In this document: piece by piece, positions 42,938-51,342 of the stretch
Numbering within the stretch: position 1 is the first letter of the stretch
How the letters are laid out: each line of letters opens with the position of its first letter
NCBI RefSeq assembly: GCF_002871795.1
Contig: NZ_PNHL01000004.1
Coordinates: 186,001 to 250,000 of the forward strand
Origin: Brachybacterium sp. UMB0905
Lineage (GTDB): Bacteria > Actinomycetota > Actinomycetes > Actinomycetales > Dermabacteraceae
Direction of reading: 5' to 3'
DNA: 64,000 nt
Notes under the pieces: generated by a model
Told to the model about the DNA's origin: nothing
Database searches by the model: none
Seen by the model: the letters and a program-made list of their open reading frames with translations, nothing else
Made by a program: the position numbers and the translations under genes

Positions 42938-43627
42938 TCAGGGCTGCAAGCGCTGCCGCTGCCATGCCCCATCGTCGGCGCGCTCATAAACCAGACGGTC
43001 ATGCAGGCGGTCGCTGCGGCCCTGCCAGAACTCGATCCTCTGCGCCACCACGCGCAGCCCGCCCCAGTGCGGCGGGCGCGGCACGTCCTGGCCCTCGTAT
43101 CGCTCCGCCACCTGCGCCTGCTGCTGTTCGAGCGCTGCCCGGGAGGCGATCGGTGCGGACTGCTGCGAGGCGCACGATCCCAGCTGCGAGCCGCGCGGTC
43201 GCGAGGCCCAGTAGGCATCGGACTCCGTGGCGGGCAGCTGCTCGATGGGGCCCTCGATCCGCACCTGCCGCTGCAGCGGGTACCAGGGCAGCAGCAGCGC
43301 CGCCTGCGGGGTCGCCGCGAGCTCCCGGCCCTTGGCGGAGTGGTAGTTCGTGAACAGCACGAAGCTGTCCTCCTCGCGGCCCTTGAGCAACACGGTGCGT
43401 GAGCGCGGCTGGGGCACAGGCCCGTTCAGGTCCACGGTGGAGAGCACCACTGCTGATGGTTCGGGCAGGTCTCCGTGTGTCTCGCGGCGGGCGAGGGCGT
43501 CCTCGAGCCAGGTGTCGAACAGCGCGAGCGGATCCGTCGGCGCATCATCACCGAGCATGCCGGCGGTGTAGTCCAGGCGCTCGGAGGCCAAGCGGTCACG
43601 GGGGTCGACGGGCGGGGGCGTCGTCAT
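42938..43627 (-). CDS. pdxH: Pyridoxamine 5'-phosphate oxidase
   Basis: This 229-residue FMN-dependent PdxH converts pyridoxine or pyridoxamine 5'-phosphate to PLP. FMN and substrate-binding signatures are PQPRSRTVLLKGREEDSFVL, FTNYHSAKGRELAATPQAAL, LLPWYPLQRQVRIEGPIEQL, SYWASRP-like DAYWASRPRGSQLGS and the C-terminal RLHDRLVYER. TATCCT lies 6 nt before the ATG, which suggests a leaderless mRNA. A pyridoxine-kinase-like gene is also present at 62620, so both steps of PLP salvage are in this window. Confidence 0.96.
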   Translation of the reverse strand: MTTPPPVDPRDRLASERLDYTAGMLGDDAPTDPLALFDTWLEDALARRETHGDLPEPSAVVLSTVDLNGPVPQPRSRTVLLKGREEDSFVLFTNYHSAKGRELAATPQAALLLPWYPLQRQVRIEGPIEQLPATESDAYWASRPRGSQLGSCASQQSAPIASRAALEQQQAQVAERYEGQDVPRPPHWGGLRVVAQRIEFWQGRSDRLHDRLVYERADDGAWQRQRLQP

Positions 43628-43799
43628 GCTTCGAGGATAGGCCGCGCAGGTCAGGTGTGGGCCAGGTGCGGGGCCCGGGGGAGGGGGTGCGCCGTGGTGC
43701 TCTCGCGCGGGGGTCTGCGCGGCAGGATGCGCCGACGGGGGTGCCTGCCGCGTCAGCCTGCGGGGTCGAGACCGTCCCCCTGGGGTCTGATCTGGCTGT

Positions 43800-44402
43800 T
43801 CAGCGGATCATGCGCACGTCCACGAGGCCCTCGTACATGGGCTCGACCTTGCGGGCGCCATCCAGGGTGAAGCCGTGCTTGGCGTAGAAGCGGATGGCTC
43901 GCGGATTGTCCTCGGCGACCCACACGCTCGCGGGTGCATCGCCGAGCGTCGCCTCGATGAGCGCGGCCCCGAGCCCGGTGCCGAACCAGTCCGGATCCAG
44001 GTACAGGATCGCGAGCTCGAGCTCCCGCACCGGCGGCTCATCCCGGGAAGGCGCGGCGACCGCGAAGCCGAGCGGCGTGCCGTCGGCGTCGCGGCCGATG
44101 CGGATCGTGAGCGGTCCGGGCAGCCCGGGGGTGCCGGGGAAGGTGCCGGCAGGCAGAGCGCTGTCGGCAGCACGGGGAGCGCCGGTCTGCGGCGCCCCGT
44201 CGGCCCCGTCGGCGCTTGTGGTTCCGGGAGCGAGCATCTGCGTCCACTGGGCCTCGCGTCGCTGGATCGCGGGCTGGCCGAACCACTTCTCGCCCGAGAG
44301 CACATGGCCGTAGGCGGCTTCCCAGCTGCGCACATGGACGCGCGCGAGCGCGGGGGCGTCGGCAGGACGCGGCGTGTCGAGGGTGAAGGAGGGGGAGGCC
44401 AC
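43800..44402 (-). CDS. GNAT-family N-acetyltransferase
   Basis: This GCN5-related acetyltransferase of about 200 residues has an N-terminal motif (ALARVHVRSWEAAYGHVLSG). Motif A, for acetyl-CoA, is LAILYLDPDWFGTGLGAALI, and motif B is VWVAEDNPRAIRFYAKHGF. A ~40-residue Ala/Gly/Pro-rich insert sits between strands 1 and 4 (SADGADGAPQTGAPRAADSA), longer than usual. The substrate is unknown. The start is uncertain: GTG 44402 fits the family, and a longer frame to 44534 overlaps the neighbouring gene's end. Confidence 0.82.
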   Translation of the reverse strand: MASPSFTLDTPRPADAPALARVHVRSWEAAYGHVLSGEKWFGQPAIQRREAQWTQMLAPGTTSADGADGAPQTGAPRAADSALPAGTFPGTPGLPGPLTIRIGRDADGTPLGFAVAAPSRDEPPVRELELAILYLDPDWFGTGLGAALIEATLGDAPASVWVAEDNPRAIRFYAKHGFTLDGARKVEPMYEGLVDVRMIR

Positions 44403-44491
44403 GGAGGGAGTCTGGCATACCCGGGCGGATGCGGGGCGCACCAGGCCGCGCCCCCGGGGGCGTGCCCTCGCAGCCGTGCTCGAAGGGTCAG

Positions 44492-44923
44492 TCACTCGCA
44501 GTGCGCCTCGCCCTGAACCGGCAGCATGCACCACGTCTCCGGCATCTCCTCCGCGCGGATGATGACCCGCGCGCCCTCGCCCTCGCCGTCGGCCGGGTCC
44601 AGGGGCTCGATGCGCCAGATGTCGGGCGTGAGCGCCTTGCCGTCGTTCGCCACGTCCAGCTCCACCGCGGAGAGCTCCCGGCGCCCCTCGCGCAGAGAGA
44701 GCCGCACCGTGGACGGCCCGAAGATGACGGCCTGCCCCACCTCCTGCACGATGACGGTGCGGCCACCGAGCTCAACCTCGTCCAGGGTGGTGCGCCGCGC
44801 GGTGAGCTGCCACCACGCCACCGCCATGATCCCCACGATGACCAGGGCCAGGGCGAGAAGCAGGCTGAGGATGATGAGGACGATGCGGCGAGCGGTGGAG
44901 ACGCGGTTCGACGACGGAGTCAT
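44492..44923 (-). CDS. Single-pass membrane protein of unknown function
   Basis: This 143-residue protein starts at ATG 44923 with MTPSSNRV. One helix (IVLIILSLLLALALVIVGIMAVAWW) is followed by a ~95-residue extracytoplasmic beta-rich domain (RTVIVQEVGQAVIFGPSTVR, AEEMPETWCMLPVQGEAHCE) with two C-terminal cysteines. No family is recognised. It is transcribed divergently from the thiolase gene. Confidence 0.6.
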   Translation of the reverse strand: MTPSSNRVSTARRIVLIILSLLLALALVIVGIMAVAWWQLTARRTTLDEVELGGRTVIVQEVGQAVIFGPSTVRLSLREGRRELSAVELDVANDGKALTPDIWRIEPLDPADGEGEGARVIIRAEEMPETWCMLPVQGEAHCE

Positions 44924-45155
44924 GACCTGATGATCGGCGTGTCCACCACGTGCGGCGAGCCCGCGCCCGAACCCTCTGCGGAATCTGCACCGCATCCACC
45001 AGAACTATCCGATACCGCGAGTATCACTCATCGTGTACGCTCGGTCCCGTCGGCCCGGGTGCCCCGAGCATCCCGTCGGCCGTCGCACGCCCGCTCGGCG
45101 TGCTGCGGCACCCGCCCCGAGCTCGTCTGCTGACACCGTCGTCGAAGGAGACCCC

Positions 45156-46373
45156 GTGCCCGAAGCCGTGATCGTCGCCGCCGCCCGCTCGCCCATCGGC
45201 CGCGCCCGCAAGGGCAGCCTCGCCGCCCTCCGCCCCGACGACCTCGCCGCCCAGATGATCACCGCAGCCCTGGACCAGGTCCCGGCGCTGGACCGCACCG
45301 AGGTGCAGGACCTCATGCTCGGGGTCGGCATGCAGGAGGGCGTGACCGGCGGCAATATCGCTCGCCCGGTTGCTCTGCTGTCCGGGCTCGCGACCACGCC
45401 CGCCACCACGGTGAACCGCTTCTGCGCGAGCTCCATCCAGACCACCCGCATGGCCTTCCATGCCATCCGCTCCGGCGAGGCCCACACCCTGATCTCCGCA
45501 GGCGTCGAGTCCATCTCGATGCTCGGTGCCAAGATCATCGACGAGGACGCCCGCAACCCCCGCTTCCAGGACGCGTGGGAGCGCAGCGAGAAGCGGGCCA
45601 CCCGCGAGATCCCCGCCCCCTGGACCGATCCCACTGAGGACGGCGCCCTGCCGGACCCGTACATCGCCATGGGGCAGACCGCCGAGAACGTCGCCGAGCT
45701 GCGCGGCATCACCCGCCGCGAGCAGGACGAGTACGCCGTCCAGTCGCAGCAGCGGGCCGAGCGCGCCATCGCCAGCGGCTTCTTCGAAAGCGACATCACC
45801 CCCGTCACCCTTCCGGATGGCACGGTGATCACGGCCGACGATTCGCCGCGTCCCGGCACCACCTACGAAAAGGTCGCGGCGCTGGACCCCGTGTTCCGCG
45901 AGGACGGCACGGTCACCGCCGGGAACGCCTGCCCGCTGAACGACGGCGCCGCGGCGCTGGTGATCATGTCCGATGAGCGTGCCCGCGAGCTCGGGATCCA
46001 GCCGCTGGCCCGCGTCGTCGCCACCGGCGTGAGCGGGCTGAACCCCGAGATCATGGGGCTTGGCCCGGTGGAGGCGACCCGTCGGGCCCTCGCGAACGCC
46101 GGGATGAGCATCGGCGACATCGACCTGGTGGAGCTCAACGAAGCTTTCGCCGCGATGGTGCTGCCCACCGTGGCGGACCTCGGCATCGACCACGAGAAGC
46201 TCAATGTCCACGGCGGTGCGATCGCGCTCGGCCACCCCTGGGGCCAGACCGGCGCCCGCATGACCACCACCCTCATCAATTCCCTGCGCGCCCGCGACGG
46301 GCAGCTGGGCCTGGCCACCCTCTGCGTGGGCGGCGGCCAGGGCATGGCCCTCATCATCGAAAGGATGTCCTGA
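45156..46373 (+). CDS. Acetyl-CoA C-acyltransferase (thiolase)
   Basis: This 405-residue thiolase II-type enzyme catalyses the last step of fatty acid beta-oxidation, cleaving 3-ketoacyl-CoA with CoA. The active Cys90 lies in TVNRFCASSIQTT, His is in HGGAIALGHPWGQTGAR, and the second Cys is in LATLCVGGGQGMA. GTG 45156 is chosen because AAGGAG ends 5 bp before it and the protein then begins PEAVIVAAARSPIGR, as in the family. Its stop overlaps the next start (TGATG), so it is coupled to the acyl-CoA dehydrogenase. The alpha-type partner enzyme is at 56995. Confidence 0.95.
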   Translation: MPEAVIVAAARSPIGRARKGSLAALRPDDLAAQMITAALDQVPALDRTEVQDLMLGVGMQEGVTGGNIARPVALLSGLATTPATTVNRFCASSIQTTRMAFHAIRSGEAHTLISAGVESISMLGAKIIDEDARNPRFQDAWERSEKRATREIPAPWTDPTEDGALPDPYIAMGQTAENVAELRGITRREQDEYAVQSQQRAERAIASGFFESDITPVTLPDGTVITADDSPRPGTTYEKVAALDPVFREDGTVTAGNACPLNDGAAALVIMSDERARELGIQPLARVVATGVSGLNPEIMGLGPVEATRRALANAGMSIGDIDLVELNEAFAAMVLPTVADLGIDHEKLNVHGGAIALGHPWGQTGARMTTTLINSLRARDGQLGLATLCVGGGQGMALIIERMS

Positions 46374-47719
46374 TGTCTGCCGACGCCTCTGCTTCCGACG
46401 CCGCCGCTGACGCCGCCTCTGCTGCTGACGCCTCCGCCCGCCCGCTCGCCTCTCGGCCCGCCGGCACCCCCGTCGGCGCCCTCCCGCAGGGCCGCATCGT
46501 CTCCCACCTGCCGGTCGTGGACACTCCCGCCGAGCTGCTGCCCGGGGCGCTCGACCACTACCAGCTGTTCCAGGACGTCAGCGGCGATGATCTCGCCGCC
46601 TGGGCCGCGGCCCGTTCGATCGCCCCTGAGGTGATGGAGCGAATCGATGGCCTGTGGGACCGCCACGAGTACGACACCTCGCTGCTGCAGGTGCTCGCCG
46701 GGGCCGATCTGCTCACCGACGGCCTCGACGTCCCGGGGCACCGCCAGCTCTCCCCGCTCGGGGCGGGGCTGGTGAACATGGAGCTGTCTCGCATCGACGG
46801 GTCAGTCGCCACGATGGTGGGGGTGCAGGCTGGCCTCGCACTGCGCTCGATCGTGCTGTTGGGCTCGGAGGAGCAGAAGCAGCGCTGGGTCGAGCCGCTG
46901 GTCACCGGGCGTGAGTTCGGGGCCTTCGCCCTCACCGAGCCCGATCACGGCTCCGACTCGGTAAGCCTGGAGACCGTGGCCCGCCGCGACGGCGAGGACT
47001 GGGTGATCACCGGGGAGAAGCGCTGGATCGGCAACGGCGCGGGCGGGCACGTCTCGGTGGTGTGGGCGCGGGTGGATGACCCGGCCGACGCGGCACTGCA
47101 CGGCCAGGTCTCCGGTTTCCTCGTGGAGCAGTCGCTGCCCGGCTATGAGGCTGAGCGGATCGTGGGCAAGACGGCCCTGCGCGCCATAGACCAGGCGCAT
47201 ATCCGCCTGGACGGCGTGCGGGTGCCCGATGCGGCGCGCCTGCCCGGGGCCCGATCCTTCAAGGACACCGGCCGGGTGCTGTACGCGACGCGGGCCGGGG
47301 TGTCCTGGGGCGCGCTCGGGCATGCGCTCGCCTGCTTCGAGGCGGCCGTGGAGTACGCGGGCGCGCGCGTCCAGTTCGGGAAGGTGCTTGCCAAGCATCA
47401 GCATGTCCAGGTGCGCCTGGCCCGGATGCTCGGGACGCTCGTGTCGATGCAGCTGCAATGTCTGCGTCTCGCACAGCTCGAGGCGGCCGGGGAGGTGCGG
47501 GCCGACCAGGCCTCGCTCGCCAAGGGATTCTGCACCCGCGGTGCTCGCGAGATCGCCGCGGATGCCCGTGACCTGCTGGGCGGCAACGGGATCCTGCTGC
47601 AGAACTCCGTGGCCCGGCATATGGCGGACATCGAGGCACTGCACACCTATGAGGGCACCGAGACGATGCAGGCCCTCATCGTGGGCCGCGCGATCACGGG
47701 GGTGAGCGCCTTCGCGTGA
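46373..47719 (+). CDS. Acyl-CoA dehydrogenase
   Basis: This 448-residue FAD-dependent acyl-CoA dehydrogenase performs the first oxidation of beta-oxidation or a glutaryl-CoA-like reaction. The FAD/substrate motif FGAFALTEPDHGSDSVSLET, WVITGEKRWIGNG and the C-terminal catalytic Glu in YEGTETMQALIVGRAITG are visible, as is DLLGGNGIL. The N-terminal ~25 residues are Ala/Ser/Asp repeats not seen in the family. It overlaps the thiolase stop by 1 bp. A family B palindrome follows 55 bp after the stop. Confidence 0.94.
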   Translation: MSADASASDAAADAASAADASARPLASRPAGTPVGALPQGRIVSHLPVVDTPAELLPGALDHYQLFQDVSGDDLAAWAAARSIAPEVMERIDGLWDRHEYDTSLLQVLAGADLLTDGLDVPGHRQLSPLGAGLVNMELSRIDGSVATMVGVQAGLALRSIVLLGSEEQKQRWVEPLVTGREFGAFALTEPDHGSDSVSLETVARRDGEDWVITGEKRWIGNGAGGHVSVVWARVDDPADAALHGQVSGFLVEQSLPGYEAERIVGKTALRAIDQAHIRLDGVRVPDAARLPGARSFKDTGRVLYATRAGVSWGALGHALACFEAAVEYAGARVQFGKVLAKHQHVQVRLARMLGTLVSMQLQCLRLAQLEAAGEVRADQASLAKGFCTRGAREIAADARDLLGGNGILLQNSVARHMADIEALHTYEGTETMQALIVGRAITGVSAFA

Positions 47720-47773
47720 GGCAGTTGGGGTCGTCCGCGTCGGCTCGTGCGCCCTCGCCTACTCGGGGGTCGT

Positions 47774-47848
47774 TTCCGCGAAGGGGACTCTCACGACCGG
47801 CCGCGTGCATTATGCAGGCGGCCGGTCAACTGAGTGCCGTCCATGGAA
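47774..47848. repeat. 75-bp palindromic element, family B copy 2
   Basis: It has the same layout as the copy at 39246: TTCCG...ATGGAA ends, the inner pair ACCGGCCGC / GCGGCCGGT and centre GTGCATTATGCAG. It lies between the convergent acyl-CoA dehydrogenase and HTH genes. It shares AAGGGGACTC and GCCGTCC blocks with copy 1. Confidence 0.9.
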
Positions 47849-47883
47849 TCAGGCCCGGCCATAGCTGAATCCGTCTTGTGTGC

Positions 47884-48183
47884 TCAGCCTTGTGTTGTTG
47901 CGACCGGTGGGGCCGGGCGGGGGCTAGACCGGTCCGGGGCGACGTCGATGGAGATGCGCGCTCCGACGGCGAGGGCGTATCGCCGCACCGATGCGAGGGT
48001 CGGATTGGCGTCGTAACGCTCGAACTGGGAGACGGCGCTTTGGGTAACCCCCATGCGTTCAGCGACGTCGCGCTGTGACAGGCCCTGCTGTTCGCGCAGG
48101 TCCACCAGGTCCTCGAGGAGTCGATCGAGGGTTTCTGCCAGTGCGGCGGCTCGCTCACGGACTGCTTCTGACGTCTCGGACAT
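47884..48183 (-). CDS. XRE-family helix-turn-helix protein
   Basis: This 99-residue protein has a helical N-terminus (AVRERAAALAETLDRLLEDL) and an XRE HTH (LREQQGLSQRDVAERMGVTQ, then SAVSQFERY). It resembles antitoxin-type regulators that follow a small toxin gene. ATG 48183 is chosen; a frame without a stop extends upstream to 48285 but lacks a credible start. TAAGCT lies 7 nt before the ATG. A 105-codon frame ends 10 bp upstream and may be its partner. Confidence 0.75.
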   Translation of the reverse strand: MSETSEAVRERAAALAETLDRLLEDLVDLREQQGLSQRDVAERMGVTQSAVSQFERYDANPTLASVRRYALAVGARISIDVAPDRSSPRPAPPVATTQG

Positions 48184-48193
48184 GAGGTATAGC

Positions 48194-48511
48194 TTATATC
48201 TCGGGAGGTTTGGCGACAGGCCTCCGGGAAGATTCGCGCTGAGCTCGGCCACCCCCCAGTTGTCCACAGCCCCGGTGGTTGCCAAACTCAGTGCGTGGTC
48301 GATCTCGATGTTTTGGGCCGCGCTGAGCTTTCATGAGTAGTTGATGGAACTGCCCTTCGCAATCGGCGCGCACGTACTCGTTGATATCAAATCGGTCGAC
48401 GACCGACATCAGGCGCTCCATGGCTCGCGCCAGGTGCTGGCCGTCCACGCACATGCGCCAGTAGAACTTCACAGGCCTCTTGCGCGAGCAGACGCTGATG
48501 TGGGCGGGCAT
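48194..48511 (-). CDS. Possible toxin-like or decayed small gene upstream of the HTH gene
   Basis: This 105-codon frame begins KFYWRMCVDGQHLARAMERL and continues VRADCEGQFHQLLMKAQRG, which looks like real protein. The last ~35 codons (HRDRPRTEFGNHRGCGQ onward) look like a wrong frame. The alternative frame there reads IDHALSLATTGAVDNWGVAE and runs on into the HTH gene without a stop. This suggests a frameshift near 48310. Position before an XRE antitoxin-like gene fits a toxin-antitoxin pair, but I do not recognise the family. Confidence 0.35.
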   Translation of the reverse strand: MPAHISVCSRKRPVKFYWRMCVDGQHLARAMERLMSVVDRFDINEYVRADCEGQFHQLLMKAQRGPKHRDRPRTEFGNHRGCGQLGGGRAQRESSRRPVAKPPEI

Positions 48512-48691
48512 GGTGACGGTCGTCGAGATCTGCGTTCTTCGGCGAATTTGCCATTGTGGATAACTTCTCGCGCTCTCACCCGCGCCGGGCCATGGTGTGC
48601 ATCCCGGAGGGGGCTGCGGACAAGTCCCTGCGCAGCTGTTCTCTCAAGCGGGGAACGCGAGCTCGGGCATCGGACCACATACCCTGTGGCT

Positions 48692-49738
48692 GTGACTCCA
48701 CCTCGCCGCCCCACCTCTGCTGACGTCGCCGCGCGTGCCGGAGTCTCTCGAGCGACCGTCTCGATGGTGCTGAACGGCCGCGTGGCCGGGACAGTCTCGA
48801 CGGCCACACAGGAGAAGGTGCTCGCGGCCGCGGATGAGCTCGGGTACACCCGCTCCGCCCTGGCGATCTCCCTGCGGGAGCGGCGCACCCGCACCATCGG
48901 TCTGATCACCGACGAGATCGCCACATCTCCCTTCGCGGGACGCATGGCCCGAGCTGCCTCGCTCGAAGCCGCTCGGGCCGACTATCTGGTGATCACGGTG
49001 GACCTCTCCCTGCGGGAGCAGTCCGTCTCCGAGGCCGCGCGGCTCCTGGCCGAGCGTCAGGTGGACGGTCTCATCTACGCGACGATGGGGCATGTGCGGG
49101 TACCGCGCCCCTCGATCCCGCCGGGTATCCCGCTGGTCCTGTTGAACTGTGCACTTGAGAACCCTGAGGATCCAGGTCCGCCCCTGCCCTCGTTCATTCC
49201 CGACGACTACGGGGCAGCCCGGCGCGCGGTCTCGCGCCTGCTCGAGGCCGGGCATCGAAGAATCGCCATGATCTCGGGCGAGGACGACTCCGTCGCCGTC
49301 CGTGACCGTGAGCAGGGGTTCCGCGACGAGCTCGCCGCGCACGGGCTGGATGGCCGGGTGCTCTCAGCAGGCTGGCAGATGGATGACGGGTACCGGGCCG
49401 CATCGCATCTCCTGGACGGTGAGGACGTGCCCACCGGTGTGTTCTGCATTCGTGACCGGGTGGCCGGTGGCGCGCTTCATGCTGCAGCGGCACGCGGAGT
49501 CTCGGTTCCCGAGGGGCTCTCCGTGGTCGGGTTCGATGACGAGGAGTTCTTCGCCGCGTACCTCACTCCGGCGCTGACGACCATGGCGCTCCCGCATACG
49601 GAGATGGGGGAGCGAGCTATGGCGGCTGTGCTCGCGCAGCTTGAATCTGATGATTCAGCAACGGCGACGGGACAGCCCACCGCGGTCGCGTGCTCCCTGG
49701 TCGAACGCAGCTCGGTCGCTGGCCCGTCAGGGAGCTGA
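48692..49738 (+). CDS. LacI-family transcriptional regulator
   Basis: This 348-residue LacI/GalR regulator has an N-terminal HTH (SADVAARAGVSRATVSMVLN) and hinge, then a periplasmic-binding-like ligand domain (TIGLITDEIATSPFAGRM, GLIYATMGHV, GVFCIRDRVAGGALHAAA, LSVVGFDDEEFFAAYLTPAL). GTG 48692 comes 6 nt after TACCCT, the leaderless spacing seen elsewhere here. It lies just before the sugar ABC/GH32 operon, whose promoter has two identical ACACGTGT operators, so it probably represses that operon until the fructoside inducer appears. Confidence 0.93.
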   Translation: MTPPRRPTSADVAARAGVSRATVSMVLNGRVAGTVSTATQEKVLAAADELGYTRSALAISLRERRTRTIGLITDEIATSPFAGRMARAASLEAARADYLVITVDLSLREQSVSEAARLLAERQVDGLIYATMGHVRVPRPSIPPGIPLVLLNCALENPEDPGPPLPSFIPDDYGAARRAVSRLLEAGHRRIAMISGEDDSVAVRDREQGFRDELAAHGLDGRVLSAGWQMDDGYRAASHLLDGEDVPTGVFCIRDRVAGGALHAAAARGVSVPEGLSVVGFDDEEFFAAYLTPALTTMALPHTEMGERAMAAVLAQLESDDSATATGQPTAVACSLVERSSVAGPSGS

Positions 49739-49819
49739 GGCCGGCGGCACGGCGCCGTGCCGGCTCCGCGCGCCGGCCCCCCGCGTCTCCCGTCGTCCGC
49801 TGGGCCTCTCCGCCAAGCC

Positions 49820-49879
49820 TTGACACGTGTGAAAGCCCGGGCGCATACTGACGGCACACGACCTAGACACGTGTGAAAG
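49820..49879 (+). promoter_or_regulatory. Promoter with two LacI-type operators
   Basis: TTGACA (49820-49825) and CATACT (49844-49849) form a sigma-70-like promoter with an 18-bp spacer. The 14-mer GACACGTGTGAAAG, centred on the palindrome ACACGTGT, occurs at 49822-49835 over the -35 box and again at 49866-49879 downstream of the start site. Starts are 44 bp apart, about four helical turns, suited to blocking by a looped repressor. Confidence 0.8.
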
Positions 49880-49953
49880 TCGGAGTCGGAGCGCACCAGA
49901 TCGACCTGGTGCGATACCCGAGCCGAACGCCCGCACTCGACGAAGAGGACCGC

Positions 49954-51342
49954 ATGGCACGTCGATCCACCATCACCCGCCGCGCACTGCTCGGCGCCGC
50001 TGGCCTCACCGGCATCGCCGGGGCCGCAGCCGCGTGGCCGCGTCTCACCGGGAGGGACATCCCGGGCCGCGGAGAGGACGCCCTGACCATCCTCATCCTC
50101 GGTACCGCACAGGATGCCGCCGGTCGCCAGGTCATCGCCGACGCCTTCATGGAGGAGCACCCGGACATCCCCGTGCTCATCCAGTCCGTGCAGGCCACCG
50201 ACTGGGGAGACTTTTTCGCCAAGATCCTCACCATGGTGGCGTCCGGTACCCAGCCGGACGTGGTCTACACCGCGACCGAGGGTGCGCAGCTCTTCGCGGA
50301 GCGCCTGGCGCTGCCCCTGGACGACTACATCGCTCGTGATGCCGACCAGATGCACGACTACTTCGACGACGTGCACCCCAGCCTCATCGAGGCGTTCATG
50401 TACAAGGGCTCGCTGTACCAGCTCCCTTTGGACTTCAACGCCGCCAACATGTACCTCAACCTCGACGTCCTCGAGCGCAACGGCCTCGAAATGCCGGGCG
50501 AGGACTGGACGAAGGACGACTTCACCGAGCTCCTGCGCGGCATGCACGGCGACTCCACCCCCTACTACTGGACCAACCGCCTCTTCGGCGGGATCGTCCC
50601 CTGGCTCTACGTCAACGACACCTCCTTCCTCACCGAGGAGAAGGCCGATGGTGCCCAGGAGTTCTGGTCCACCTTCTACCCCGGCGAGGAGCGATCAGGC
50701 GGATACCTCTGGGCCGGATCGAACGCCGCCGACGAGAGGGTCCACGAGAGCTTCGAGCATCTGCGGGGCCTGGTGCAGGAAGGGCTCGCGGTGCGTCCTG
50801 AGGAAGGCGGCGGGAACACCCTGGTCGGCCTATTCGCCTCCGGCCGCATCGGCACGACCCCGGCCGGCGGCTACTGGGTTCAGGGACTGAGTGAGGGAGG
50901 CATGTCGCCCGAGCAGTACGACGTCCAGTTCTTCCCGAAATGGCGCACGCAGCGTCACCAGTTCGGCGCCGCGGGCTACGCGGTCATGAGGACCACCAGC
51001 AGGGCGGACCAGGCGTGGGAATGGATCAAGTTCAGCGCCAGCAAACAGGCGATGGAGCTGGCGTTCCCCACTCCGGCCACCACCCCCACCCGCCGCTCGA
51101 TGGTGAACGACAACTTCTACACCCAGATCGGGCCGGAGAACTGGTCGCGCTTCTACGACACCCTCGACCGCTTCCCGACAACCGGCCCGATCCCGGCCCC
51201 GCCCCAGCAGGCCGCCGTCGAGACCGCGCTCATCCGGCACGTCTCCACGGCGCTCTCCGGCGGCCCGGACCAAGTGCAGCGCTCTCTGCAAGCCCTCGAC
51301 CGTGACCTCCGCGAGGTCCTCGCCCAGGAGGAGATCCGATGA
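49954..51342 (+). CDS. Sugar ABC transporter, substrate-binding protein
   Basis: This 462-residue family 1 extracellular solute-binding protein starts at ATG 49954 (AGAGGA upstream) and has a Tat-type signal (STITRRALLGAAGLTGIAGA). Typical segments are ALTILILGTAQDAAGRQVIA, VVYTATEGAQLFAERLALPL and GYAVMRTTSRADQAWEWIKF. It lacks a lipobox cysteine, so it is presumably held by the uncleaved signal or the permease. It is the first structural gene of an operon with two permeases and a GH32 enzyme, which makes a fructan- or sucrose-type sugar the likely ligand. No ATPase gene is present; a shared MsiK-type ATPase elsewhere is expected. Confidence 0.9.
   Translation: MARRSTITRRALLGAAGLTGIAGAAAAWPRLTGRDIPGRGEDALTILILGTAQDAAGRQVIADAFMEEHPDIPVLIQSVQATDWGDFFAKILTMVASGTQPDVVYTATEGAQLFAERLALPLDDYIARDADQMHDYFDDVHPSLIEAFMYKGSLYQLPLDFNAANMYLNLDVLERNGLEMPGEDWTKDDFTELLRGMHGDSTPYYWTNRLFGGIVPWLYVNDTSFLTEEKADGAQEFWSTFYPGEERSGGYLWAGSNAADERVHESFEHLRGLVQEGLAVRPEEGGGNTLVGLFASGRIGTTPAGGYWVQGLSEGGMSPEQYDVQFFPKWRTQRHQFGAAGYAVMRTTSRADQAWEWIKFSASKQAMELAFPTPATTPTRRSMVNDNFYTQIGPENWSRFYDTLDRFPTTGPIPAPPQQAAVETALIRHVSTALSGGPDQVQRSLQALDRDLREVLAQEEIR

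Noticed and set aside
43628..43799. A small gene or RNA between pdxH and the acetyltransferase
   Set aside because: The 172-bp gap is GC-rich with no start signal, stable hairpin or conserved motif that I could recognise.
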